A stretch of DNA of 14,862 bases. Origin: Candidatus Saccharimonadota bacterium (GTDB taxonomy: Bacteria > Patescibacteriota > Saccharimonadia > Saccharimonadales > Saccharimonadaceae). The stretch is from positions 1 to 14,862 of the forward strand of contig JAGCSL010000011.1 of assembly GCA_017964115.1 (NCBI GenBank). Direction: 5' to 3'. Both the position numbers and the translations under genes were made by a program. Under the pieces are notes generated by a model. It saw nothing but the letters and a program-made list of their open reading frames with translations. It ran no database searches and was not told the DNA's origin. The first letter of the stretch is position 1, and every line of letters starts with the position of its first letter. Positions 5,584 through 11,834 of the stretch are shown here, piece by piece.

Positions 5584-6378
5584 TTATTTCTTGTGCGCTT
5601 CTTTGGACAGTTCTTTTTCAATTTTAGAAACGATTTTATCGTATTCTTTTTTCGCGTGATAATAGCGCCAACCCAAAACAATTGAGGCTAATAGAGTCGT
5701 CAAGAAAATCACCCCACCAAAACATAAGCCGATGCGGGCGAGATGGATTACATAGACATCAAAGAATTTCTCGCCAAGTGGCACATTTAGTCTAGCCCAA
5801 AGCGATAGGATTGTGGTCGCCAGACCGACTGCACAGATCACCAAAATCGGAATAAGTGTGGTCTTAGCCCAACACATATCGAGCGAGCTTTCAATGAAGT
5901 CGGCTTTACTTGCGGTATATTTCTTACGATTGTGGGGGTATTTTTTAGCTAAGACGTGTTTGAGATTGCGATAATCATTGCAGATTTTTTCGTCGTGTAG
6001 AAGTGTGTCGCGGAAGAAAATGGTATCTTTATATCGTTTACTATCAATATCCATTACGTGAATATAGAATTGACGGTTAAGTTTACCGCCTTTACGGATG
6101 AGGATTTCGTCATTGTCAAAATCTTCTTTGATTGAGTAGTCAGGGTTGGAAGTAAACTTATGTGAGACTTCATTAAAATCGTCTAAGTCATCAACTGCGA
6201 CTGCAATATCAATAATTGGCTTAGCCTCTAGGCCGTCAATGGCCGTAGAGCCGATATGTGAAATACGAATAGCCGTATCGCCAAAATAGTCCCACAACTC
6301 ATCGAGTTCACGCGCAAACATTTGATGCCAACGCGGATTATGTTTTTCTAGTTTTACTTCACCAACCTTTAATCCCAT
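5584..6378 (-). CDS. GrpB (UPF0157)-family domain fused to two membrane helices
   Basis: A 264-residue protein. Residues 1-168 match the GrpB/UPF0157 nucleotidyltransferase-fold family: HIGSTAIDGLEAKPIIDIAVAV at 41-62 is the signature, followed by the usual tail (FFRDTLLHDEKICNDYRNLK and KYTASKADFI). Residues 173-195 and 214-238 are two hydrophobic helices, followed by a lysine-rich tail. The GrpB domain is therefore tethered to the membrane and probably faces the cytoplasm. The biochemical role of GrpB proteins is poorly defined; the family resembles nucleotidyltransferases. Most known members end where the membrane part begins here. The ATG has no well-spaced Shine-Dalgarno (AAGGA is only 1 nt away). 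An extended -10 box ends 6 nt before it, so the mRNA is probably leaderless. It is divergent from the 6417 gene. Confidence 0.87.
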   Translation of the reverse strand: MGLKVGEVKLEKHNPRWHQMFARELDELWDYFGDTAIRISHIGSTAIDGLEAKPIIDIAVAVDDLDDFNEVSHKFTSNPDYSIKEDFDNDEILIRKGGKLNRQFYIHVMDIDSKRYKDTIFFRDTLLHDEKICNDYRNLKHVLAKKYPHNRKKYTASKADFIESSLDMCWAKTTLIPILVICAVGLATTILSLWARLNVPLGEKFFDVYVIHLARIGLCFGGVIFLTTLLASIVLGWRYYHAKKEYDKIVSKIEKELSKEAHKK

Positions 6379-6384
6379 ATCCTT

Positions 6385-6393
6385 ATTTTAGCA
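6385..6393 (-). promoter_or_regulatory. Leaderless-type extended -10 promoter for the GrpB-like gene
   Basis: Minus strand TGC-TAAAAT, ending 6 nt before ATG 6378. No recognisable -35 box. The expected start falls on or next to the ATG. Confidence 0.6.
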
Positions 6394-6404
6394 CAAGCGT
6401 ACTA

Positions 6405-6410
6405 TATAAT
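6405..6410 (+). promoter_or_regulatory. Leaderless-type -10 box for the 6417 gene
   Basis: TATAAT ending 6 nt before ATG 6417. No -35 consensus and no Shine-Dalgarno. It sits back to back with the minus-strand -10 at 6385-6393, so the two divergent genes share a 38-bp gap. Confidence 0.55.
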
Positions 6411-6416
6411 TAGATT

Positions 6417-7019
6417 ATGGATAAAACTAAGTTCAAAAAAGTAGAGAATTATTTGTTTTGGCACTGCAAGAAACGCTATGAAGCTGCTTTCATTATGGCG
6501 GCAATAATCGGGGTATATATAGGTTTAAAAACCGCCTCCGATTCAACATTTTGCGAACAAGATTTACGCCGCTTAAAAATCGACCGATTACAGAAACTGC
6601 TATCGGCATTAAAAATTGAGCTTATCTTTAATAGAATTTACGTCGATGAAGAGTCGTATTTAAACATGACTTTTGCGAAAGACATCAAGGATGCCGAGAA
6701 GCTACGAAAACTGTTTGAAGACCTAATGAATTATATGCCTGGAGCCCCCGAACGGGCACCTATTAATCGAGAGCTCGGTAAAATGCTCGGCTATCCAAAG
6801 ACCGCCGTGGATTATTACGTCGAATACGAACAAGGCGAGCCGACCGAAGCTCATAAGGAACGCATCCGAAAATACTTCTACTATGCCCATTCCGAAAAAC
6901 ACCAAGACGAAGAATTTAAAGCCTATGATCTTAAGCTAAATAAGGCTATCGACAAGTATGCTCCGAGAAGCGGCAAAGTTTTACGGAAGAAACATCCAAA
7001 CAAGCGCTGGCTAAACTAG
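6417..7019 (+). CDS. Unidentified 200-residue protein
   Basis: Not recognised. Residues 21-39 (YEAAFIMAAIIGVYIGLKT) are moderately hydrophobic and might form a membrane-associated helix. The rest is soluble-looking and charged. The most distinctive part is INRELGKMLGYPKTAVDYYVEY at 116-137, a helix followed by a Gly-Tyr-Pro turn. This loosely recalls GYPxxxV motifs in uncharacterised archaeal and CPR proteins, but I cannot assign a family. The C-terminus is basic (KVLRKKHPNKRW), possibly for nucleic-acid contact. Translation probably starts on a leaderless mRNA at ATG 6417. The stop at 7017-7019 lies inside the end of the convergent ABC-F gene, and no terminator hairpin is visible at the join. 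Confidence 0.75.
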   Translation: MDKTKFKKVENYLFWHCKKRYEAAFIMAAIIGVYIGLKTASDSTFCEQDLRRLKIDRLQKLLSALKIELIFNRIYVDEESYLNMTFAKDIKDAEKLRKLFEDLMNYMPGAPERAPINRELGKMLGYPKTAVDYYVEYEQGEPTEAHKERIRKYFYYAHSEKHQDEEFKAYDLKLNKAIDKYAPRSGKVLRKKHPNKRWLN

Positions 7020-8654
7020 GTCGGAATTAAGGTAATAGTAATATTCAAGCTGTTCGCGCGAGTAGTTTTTGACGATACCAAGAGCCGGTTTGTTCGGCTC
7101 GTGGCTTGGCAAAACTAGCATACGCGTGATACCAACCTGCTCAACAAAGCTTGGATTGTGACTAACCATAACGATGGTTCCATCATAGTCGCGAAAGTTC
7201 TCTCCGATGACTTTCTGAGTTTCCGGGTCAAAGTGGTTTGTTGGCTCATCGAGAATAATTAAATTAGCGCGTTTACTGAGAATTTTACAAAGCGCAACGC
7301 GTGCTTTTTCGCCTGGACTAAGAACTGAAACCTTTTTATTTATATCATCACCATGGAAGAGGAAGTTAGCTAGCATGCTACGCATTTCAGTGTCGGTATA
7401 ATCGTAAGACTTAACATTATCAAGAATTGTCTCTTTTTCATTAAGTATCTCTAATTCCTGCGCATAATATGCGACGGTAGTATTTTGACTAAAAATGATT
7501 GAGCCTTCATCTGGTTTTAGCTCTCCGACAATAAGCTTAAGTAAAGTCGATTTACCTATACCATTTTCGCCAACGATGAGGAATTTCTCGCCACGCGTGA
7601 GCATGAACGATAATTTCTCGAATAATGGCGCCTTGTCGTCATAATGAAATGTCAAATTCTGCACTTCAAGTGGCGTCTTGCCAGATTGCTTGTTTGGAGA
7701 AACATTGAGTGCTACACGTTGATATTCTTGCTCGCGTACTTCCAGTTCTGCCATCTTGCGATCGAGCATTTTTTCACGTACGTGGCCTTGGCGAATCAGG
7801 GCCGTATTGCTACGCTTCGCGTTACGCGCACGCTCTACGAACTCTTGAATGCGCTTAATTTCACGCTCTTGTTCAGTAATGCGACGATCCTGCTCAGCCT
7901 TTTCTTCGGCATATTGACGACGAAATGTGGTGTAATTTCCGTTGTAGGCTTTCATTTTGTGCGTAGTCTTATTGAGGAACAATGTCTTATTCGTTACGGT
8001 ATCGAGAAATTCGACATCGTGACTGATCACTAAAACCATACCACGATAGTTGCGCAAGTAATTTGCGACGAATTCTTTTGTCTCGACGTCGAGATGGTTA
8101 GTTGGCTCGTCGAGCAGCAATAGCCCAGCATTCTCGAACAAAACTCGCGCAAAAGCCACCTTGGACTTTTGGCCACCAGAAAGATTCTTCATTGGCATAT
8201 CGATTAAGCTTTGTAGATTCATTTTTTCAACAATCTTGAGAAGCTCGTAATCGAAATTCGCCACGTCGTAAGAGTCGATAAGATCCTGGAGCTTCATGAT
8301 GCGGTTCATAATAGCCTGGCTTTCAGGGTATTTCGCGAGTTTTTCATATTCACCATTAAGCTGCTCCTGAAGTTCATCGACTGGGCGCGCGGCCGCAATA
8401 TACTGCCAAACCGTCGTCTCGTCGTGGCTTTTGTTAATTTTTATTTCTTGCGGCAGATAACCTAAACGCATACCTGGAAGCTCAATATTACCTTCGTCGA
8501 GTTTTTCGATACCAAGAATAATCTTGAAAAGTGTAGACTTACCGGAGCCATTAACACCTACAACGCCAACTTTATCAGTATCCTCAAAATGAAAGCTACA
8601 ATCATTGTAGAGAGGTGTTGCACCAAAATGTAATGATAAATGCTCGGCTTTCAT
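7011..8654 (-). CDS. ABC-F family ATPase (ribosome-associated type)
   Basis: A 547-residue protein with two ABC cassettes and no membrane segments, the layout of ABC-F translation factors (EttA, Uup, YbiT and antibiotic-protection relatives). Cassette 1: Walker A GVNGSGKST at 33-41, signature LSGGQ, Walker B LLLLDEPTNHLD. A charged linker of about 70 residues (EEKAEQDRRITEQEREIKRIQEFVERAR and onward) corresponds to the tRNA-contacting P-site tRNA interaction motif. Cassette 2: Walker A VGENGIGKST, signature LSPGE, Walker B LIILDEPTNHFD. These proteins act at the ribosomal E site, gating translation or relieving stalls, and some protect against ribosome-targeting antibiotics. Which subfamily this is cannot be told by eye. 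The start ATG 8654 fits the first beta strand (MKAEHLSLHFG) but has no Shine-Dalgarno. Its 3' end overlaps the convergent 6417 gene by 9 bp. Confidence 0.95.
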   Translation of the reverse strand: MKAEHLSLHFGATPLYNDCSFHFEDTDKVGVVGVNGSGKSTLFKIILGIEKLDEGNIELPGMRLGYLPQEIKINKSHDETTVWQYIAAARPVDELQEQLNGEYEKLAKYPESQAIMNRIMKLQDLIDSYDVANFDYELLKIVEKMNLQSLIDMPMKNLSGGQKSKVAFARVLFENAGLLLLDEPTNHLDVETKEFVANYLRNYRGMVLVISHDVEFLDTVTNKTLFLNKTTHKMKAYNGNYTTFRRQYAEEKAEQDRRITEQEREIKRIQEFVERARNAKRSNTALIRQGHVREKMLDRKMAELEVREQEYQRVALNVSPNKQSGKTPLEVQNLTFHYDDKAPLFEKLSFMLTRGEKFLIVGENGIGKSTLLKLIVGELKPDEGSIIFSQNTTVAYYAQELEILNEKETILDNVKSYDYTDTEMRSMLANFLFHGDDINKKVSVLSPGEKARVALCKILSKRANLIILDEPTNHFDPETQKVIGENFRDYDGTIVMVSHNPSFVEQVGITRMLVLPSHEPNKPALGIVKNYSREQLEYYYYLNSDLV

Positions 8655-8680
8655 ATTTTGAGTTGACTTTATCTAGCTAT

Positions 8681-8686
8681 ATTATA
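8681..8686 (-). promoter_or_regulatory. Probable -10 box of the ABC-F gene
   Basis: Minus strand TATAAT (8686-8681) inside TTATGTTATATAAT. The predicted leader is about 20 nt with no Shine-Dalgarno. No -35 consensus at the right spacing. Confidence 0.45.
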
Positions 8687-8742
8687 TAACATAAGCGTAA
8701 ACTTTGCTATATTATTCTTGCTAATAACCGTGTAGCGATATT

Positions 8743-8781
8743 AAAAAACGCCCAGAAATAAATGCGATTCTTGGGCGTTTT
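8743..8781 (-). terminator. Terminator after the small membrane-protein gene
   Basis: AAAACGCCC at 8745-8753 pairs with GGGCGTTTT at 8773-8781, with a partly paired interior (AGAA with TTCT). On the minus strand it ends in TTTTTT; it can also work on the plus strand. Confidence 0.85.
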
Positions 8782-8796
8782 CGATTCTGCCAATAA

Positions 8797-9105
8797 TTAT
8801 TTCTTACGGCTTGCACGACGCGTACGACGATCTTCGTGAGCACAGAATTTGCGGACTTCGCTATAGAAATACATGTTTCCGATAATAAAAGTCGGTACAA
8901 ACGATAAAATGCACGCAATAGCTAAATTGAGCAATGCTATATCAAATGAATAAAAAATCGCAAATAGGGCCGCAATTGCCGCCGTGATAAATAATATAAA
9001 CGGAATAAAATAGGCAAAGAAGAATATTGTTCGCCCATATAATGTTTTATGAAATTCATAGAAGGTCTTCCGCAAACCTTCACGATTCAAATCGTATACG
9101 CTCAT
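8797..9105 (-). CDS. Small two-helix membrane protein
   Basis: A 102-residue protein with two strong hydrophobic helices, about 26-52 and 56-79. It has a polar N-terminus (MSVYDLNREGLRKTFYEF) and a very basic C-terminus (HEDRRTRRASRKK). By the positive-inside rule both ends should lie in the cytoplasm, with only a short external loop. No family is recognised. The ATG lacks a Shine-Dalgarno. The box TGA-TACTAT ends 6 nt upstream, so this is a probable leaderless gene. A hairpin terminator 16 nt after the stop makes it a single-gene unit. Confidence 0.78.
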   Translation of the reverse strand: MSVYDLNREGLRKTFYEFHKTLYGRTIFFFAYFIPFILFITAAIAALFAIFYSFDIALLNLAIACILSFVPTFIIGNMYFYSEVRKFCAHEDRRTRRASRKK

Positions 9106-9111
9106 GGTTAT

Positions 9112-9120
9112 ATAGTATCA
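9112..9120 (-). promoter_or_regulatory. Leaderless-type extended -10 for the small membrane-protein gene
   Basis: Minus strand TGA-TACTAT, ending 6 nt before ATG 9105, the same geometry as at 6385 and 6405. Confidence 0.55.
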
Positions 9121-9142
9121 TACATTTATTTATTCGTTTTAA

Positions 9143-9171
9143 TTGACAAATATAACTGTTCATGTTATACT
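9143..9171 (+). promoter_or_regulatory. Strong promoter of the 9254 gene
   Basis: TTGACA at 9143-9148, 17-nt spacer, TATACT at 9166-9171. This is the best -35 box in the window. Leader about 75 nt. Confidence 0.88.
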
Positions 9172-9253
9172 GTTTGAGCTAGTCAATTGTGGCCTAGCAC
9201 GACTTGTCCTTTTGCGTATGCATCAGGATTGTACATTGAAAGGAGATTTCCGT

Positions 9254-9586
9254 ATGGAAAAGAAAGACGTATTCTATGCCATTGAAAATGGCCCTTCTCG
9301 CGACACCTTGTTAGACGCGCTCAAATACGCGTGCGACAAGAACGCTAACGTAACTGTCGATTTCGAAGTGATTGCACCGCCGAGCGATGGTCAGTTTGCC
9401 GGAAAGCGCGTACTGATTGCAGACTGGAGAATCATGGGCGTATCTCATGAAGACGGATCAGGCAACAGCTTCAATATCTTCGGAAGCTGCAAAGCTAATG
9501 TTCGTCACGTCGGCATCAAGTATGTGGACTTCAAGGCCTACTACAACACTAGGACCCGCAAGGGCAACGTTCACTTCATCGGATAA
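9254..9586 (+). CDS. Unidentified 110-residue protein, probably beta-rich
   Basis: Not recognised. After a short helix (RDTLLDALKYACDK, 16-29) the sequence alternates in a way typical of beta strands: NVTVDFEVIA, GKRVLIADWRIMGV, NSFNIFG, NVRHVGIKYVDFKAYY and GNVHFIG. No signal peptide or membrane helix, so it is probably cytosolic. I chose ATG 9254 because AAAGGAGA precedes it by 7-8 nt. The frame stays open upstream, even across the promoter, but ATG 9218 lacks a ribosome site. It has a near-consensus promoter and a strong terminator on both sides, so it looks well expressed as a single-gene unit. Function unknown. Confidence 0.78.
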   Translation: MEKKDVFYAIENGPSRDTLLDALKYACDKNANVTVDFEVIAPPSDGQFAGKRVLIADWRIMGVSHEDGSGNSFNIFGSCKANVRHVGIKYVDFKAYYNTRTRKGNVHFIG

Positions 9587-9622
9587 CACTTTACTTCCGT
9601 TCAATAATCTCCACTCCGTCAT

Positions 9623-9656
9623 GCGCCCAGGGTTTTCTTAGCCCGGGCGCGTTTTT
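9623..9656 (+). terminator. Terminator of the 9254 gene
   Basis: GCGCCC plus GGG (bulged A) pairs with CCC plus GGGCGC (9623-9632 with 9642-9650), followed by GTTTTTAT. Confidence 0.87.
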
Positions 9657-9673
9657 ATAGCCAAAAAAGAATC

Positions 9674-9699
9674 AAAAAATAGCCCTACGGGCATTTTTT
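9674..9699 (-). terminator. Terminator of tRNA-Gln
   Basis: Minus strand: AAAAAATGCCC, loop GTA, GGGCTATTTTTT. It starts 8 nt after the encoded CCA. The A and T runs on both sides make it usable in either direction, so it may also back up the 9254 gene terminator. Confidence 0.82.
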
Positions 9700-9706
9700 C
9701 TTGGTT

Positions 9707-9781
9707 TGGCTGGGGATGAGGGATTCGAACCCCCGAATGGTGGGACCAGAACCCACTGCCTTACCACTTGGCGAATCCCCA
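9707..9781 (-). tRNA. tRNA-Gln (anticodon CUG), CCA encoded
   Basis: 75 nt on the minus strand. The acceptor arm TGGGGAT pairs with ATCCCCA, followed by discriminator G and encoded CCA (plus-strand 9707-9709). The D arm is GCC/GGC. The anticodon stem GTGGG/CCCAC encloses loop TTCTGGT, giving anticodon CTG (reads CAG). The T arm is GGGGG-TTCGAAT-CCCTC. The weak first pair and UGGGG start are typical of glutamine tRNAs. Position 37 is G after G36, the G36-G37 pair recognised by TrmD, whereas E. coli tRNA-Gln has A37. Own promoter and terminator. Confidence 0.96.
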
Positions 9782-9802
9782 ACGGATTATTCGGTCTTGC
9801 TT

Positions 9803-9831
9803 ATTTTAGTGCATTTTGGGTAAAAATGCAA
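9803..9831 (-). promoter_or_regulatory. Promoter of tRNA-Gln
   Basis: Minus strand: TTGCAT at 9831-9826 (weak), 17-nt spacer, TAAAAT at 9808-9803. Predicted start near 9796, about 15 nt before the mature 5' end. Confidence 0.55.
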
Positions 9832-9856
9832 ACCCCGGTCGCGATTGACCGGGGTT
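9831..9856 (-). terminator. Terminator of the 9862-10461 gene
   Basis: Perfect 10-bp stem (9831-9840 with 9847-9856), 6-nt loop, five nt after the stop. The U tract is interrupted (TGCATTTTT). Its end touches the tRNA -35 box. Confidence 0.8.
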
Positions 9857-9861
9857 ATGCT

Positions 9862-10461
9862 CTAGAAGCCACAAAGACGCAGGCGATTGTCGATAATCTC
9901 CGCTTCGGTCAGATCCTTTGCCCAGTGGGCTCCCGTCAAATCGACCGAATCAGGCGAGATATCGTATTCGTCGTCGTAAAAATCCGAATCAGGATCTCGC
10001 GTGTTTCTACGCGCCAACGAGAAGACGGCCTGGAACCATTCGCCAGTCGGCGATACGGTAATCGCTTCTGGGTTAAGACGATTGACGGTTCCATAGATTT
10101 TATCAATCATGCGCCAGAATACGACGATTTCCCCTGGTTCCTCCTCGGAAATACGGAAACGGATTACTCCTTTCTCGCCTGGTCCATAATAGTTGCCGAG
10201 CAAGCAGCCAATAACGTCATCAGTATAGACATCAATCCCCAAGGACTTTATCAGTGACTGATAACGATAATCGGGCCCGTCCGGCATGAAGGCGGACTGT
10301 ACTCCTCCGCGCTTGCGGAAGATGTGGTCGCCCGCATGTAGCTCAAGACCACAATAGGTACTAGTATGACCAAATTGCGTGTGGTAAGCGCAGGTAAAAC
10401 CAAACCACTCACCGACTCCCCTCTTCGCATAGAAAAGGTTCTTTGGATCAGCATCTCGCAT
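9862..10461 (-). CDS. Unidentified 199-residue protein with a Cys/His cluster
   Basis: Not recognised. No signal peptide or membrane helix. Near the N-terminus, Cys24, His27, His32 and Cys37 are spaced C-x2-H-x4-H-x4-C (in CAYHTQFGHTSTYC), which could bind zinc. Cys86 and Cys197 are the other cysteines. The middle (about 97-130) looks like beta strands, and 155-175 is very acidic (DPDSDFYDDEYDISPDS). Start ATG 10461 has AAGGGGTGG about 4 nt upstream. A near-consensus promoter 40-70 nt upstream and a perfect terminator make it a single-gene unit, divergent from the acyltransferase gene. The acidic C-terminal region may contact basic partners, which is inference. Confidence 0.78.
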   Translation of the reverse strand: MRDADPKNLFYAKRGVGEWFGFTCAYHTQFGHTSTYCGLELHAGDHIFRKRGGVQSAFMPDGPDYRYQSLIKSLGIDVYTDDVIGCLLGNYYGPGEKGVIRFRISEEEPGEIVVFWRMIDKIYGTVNRLNPEAITVSPTGEWFQAVFSLARRNTRDPDSDFYDDEYDISPDSVDLTGAHWAKDLTEAEIIDNRLRLCGF

Positions 10462-10499
10462 AAAACCACCCCTTTCGATAGAGCGAGTACTCTTTGAAT

Positions 10500-10528
10500 A
10501 TTTTAATATTATTTACGTTTATTGTCAA
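10500..10528 (-). promoter_or_regulatory. Promoter of the 9862-10461 gene
   Basis: Minus strand: TTGACA at 10528-10523, 17-nt spacer, TAAAAT at 10505-10500. The -35 box is full consensus. Confidence 0.85.
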
Positions 10529-10534
10529 ATTCTA

Positions 10535-10543
10535 TGCTATAAT
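10535..10543 (+). promoter_or_regulatory. Extended -10 promoter of the acyltransferase unit
   Basis: TGC-TATAAT at 10535-10543, consensus -10 with TGn extension and no -35 consensus. It lies only 6 bp beyond the -35 box of the opposite promoter, so polymerases on the two strands would collide or exclude each other. Confidence 0.75.
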
Positions 10544-10590
10544 TAGAGTGCCCGATTTTATGGGCGTACTTTTATATAGGGGGTGCTTCT

Positions 10591-11577
10591 ATGGTTGGAA
10601 GTTTATCTCTGAATGAAATCAGAGACAGTAGCACGAAAGAATTGATCGCAGGCCTACGTGAACGCCGTTTTTCCCTGCTTAAGAGTTTGGGGTTCAAGAA
10701 GTTACGTGCCGGCATGATCATGACTGGATTTGTTTGCAGAATGATTGTGTTCCTGACCGGTTTGCGCAAAGCTGTTCGCAGGGCTGGATCAAGTGGCTTA
10801 CGCTACAGCGACCCCGCACGCAAGCGCATTCGCAAGCTTCTGCAAATCGTAACACCCGTCGACCGCATCGGTGCATTTCCGCATCCGGACGAGGGCATGG
10901 TGGTTGGTTTTAATCATCCGAGCTTGGGCGAGATCCTGCGTTTTATCTATATTTGCATCGTCGAATATCGACACAGACGCAATCTATTCCCAGTTAACCT
11001 GCCCTGGTACGAAGCCCTGATGCCCATTGCGGATGAACTGGAGGCGATTGGCATTTACATTACACCAATCTTAACTCCATCCACACGCGCCAAGATGGCG
11101 AAAGAGGCCGACGAAGAAACGATGAAGGTAATCGATGAGCTCGCTAGAGGATTCAATGTACGTTATCTAGATGATTGCGTAGAATTCATTAGAAGCGAAG
11201 ACAATATTTGGATTGCCCCAAGCGCCACACGTCAAGCAACCGTTTTCAAGACCGTCGGTATGATGAATGGCTCGGAAGCCATTGCGCCGCAGACTATGAC
11301 ACTGGTCGCGACTGGCTTAGTGCGCAGCAAAGTCGAGAACTGTACGTTCTTATCGGCTTGCGTAATACCGCCACGTAAATTCAAACGCGGCCTTAACCTG
11401 TTCCGCGAATATCGCATCGGCGTCGGTAAGACTATGACCATGCAGGATGCACGCGAGAATGTGCGCAAACGTTGCGAAAAGAACACCGGCCGAATGTTTG
11501 AGTACATGTATCTGATGAACATCTCTGAAGCCTTGATCAAATATGGCGGTAGCAGATTTATCTGCCCAGGCGCCTGA
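10591..11577 (+). CDS. PlsC-like acyltransferase domain protein
   Basis: A 328-residue protein. Residues 42-58 form a hydrophobic helix that may dip into the membrane. The acyltransferase fold is suggested by FNHPSLGE at 107-114, an H-x4-E form of the usual H-x4-D catalytic motif (His109, Glu114), and by IWIAPSATRQ at 206-215, which takes the place of the FPEGTRS motif that binds glycerol phosphate. The EGMVVGFNHPS strand before the motif also fits. Such enzymes move fatty acyl groups onto glycerol-3-phosphate, lysophosphatidate or other acceptors at the inner membrane face. Saccharibacteria are reported to lack full fatty-acid synthesis, so a salvage or remodelling role is plausible but unproven. 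ATG 10591 has AGGGGGTG 5 nt upstream. A 56-codon membrane-protein gene follows 33 nt after its TGA stop, probably in the same transcript. Confidence 0.72.
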   Translation: MVGSLSLNEIRDSSTKELIAGLRERRFSLLKSLGFKKLRAGMIMTGFVCRMIVFLTGLRKAVRRAGSSGLRYSDPARKRIRKLLQIVTPVDRIGAFPHPDEGMVVGFNHPSLGEILRFIYICIVEYRHRRNLFPVNLPWYEALMPIADELEAIGIYITPILTPSTRAKMAKEADEETMKVIDELARGFNVRYLDDCVEFIRSEDNIWIAPSATRQATVFKTVGMMNGSEAIAPQTMTLVATGLVRSKVENCTFLSACVIPPRKFKRGLNLFREYRIGVGKTMTMQDARENVRKRCEKNTGRMFEYMYLMNISEALIKYGGSRFICPGA

Positions 11578-11610
11578 ACGCCTTTCGCGCAAACGGAGGA
11601 GGTGAAAAAG

Positions 11611-11781
11611 TTGAGCAAGAAGCAGTTCGACTCAGCATGTATTGCCTTGATATGTTTCGCACTGATGGGATTAATCATTCTTGGAGTGGTCATTAAGTCG
11701 CTCTTTGAGCCGAAACCAGACATCGTCGCGAATGATCCGCCCGCAGCTAGCGAAAACGTCGAGACAGCACCAGCACATTAA
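11611..11781 (+). CDS. 56-residue single-pass membrane protein (TTG start)
   Basis: A short open frame starting TTG, preceded by GGAGGAGGTGA with a 5-nt spacer, close to a perfect anti-Shine-Dalgarno match. The product has a basic start (MSKKQF), one hydrophobic helix at about 9-31 (ACIALICFALMGLIILGVV), and an outside tail rich in Pro, Glu and Ala (EPKPDIVANDPPAASENVETAPAH). The N-in, C-out orientation fits the positive-inside rule. It sits 33 nt after the acyltransferase stop and right before a strong terminator, so it shares that transcript. It could be a small partner or regulator of the acyltransferase, which is inference. Not a recognised family. Confidence 0.72.
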   Translation: MSKKQFDSACIALICFALMGLIILGVVIKSLFEPKPDIVANDPPAASENVETAPAH

Positions 11782-11815
11782 AGTTAAAAGACCGCCCAGT
11801 GGGCGGTTTTTAACT
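11782..11815 (+). terminator. Terminator of the acyltransferase unit
   Basis: CCGCCC-AGT-GGGCGG core, extended by AGTTAAAA pairing with TTTTAACT, with a T run after the core. It begins directly after the TAA. Confidence 0.92.
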
Positions 11816-11834
11816 GTCCTATCACTCGCCCTAA

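Noticed and set aside
9143..9253. Longer N-terminus for the 9254 gene
   Set aside because: The frame is open, but it runs through the -35 and -10 boxes. The only upstream ATG after the promoter (9218) has no ribosome site, while 9254 has AAAGGAGA.
9706..10257. Plus-strand open frame of 183 codons across the tRNA and the 9862-10461 gene
   Set aside because: It crosses a tRNA and two terminators on the opposite strand, and has no promoter or ribosome site.
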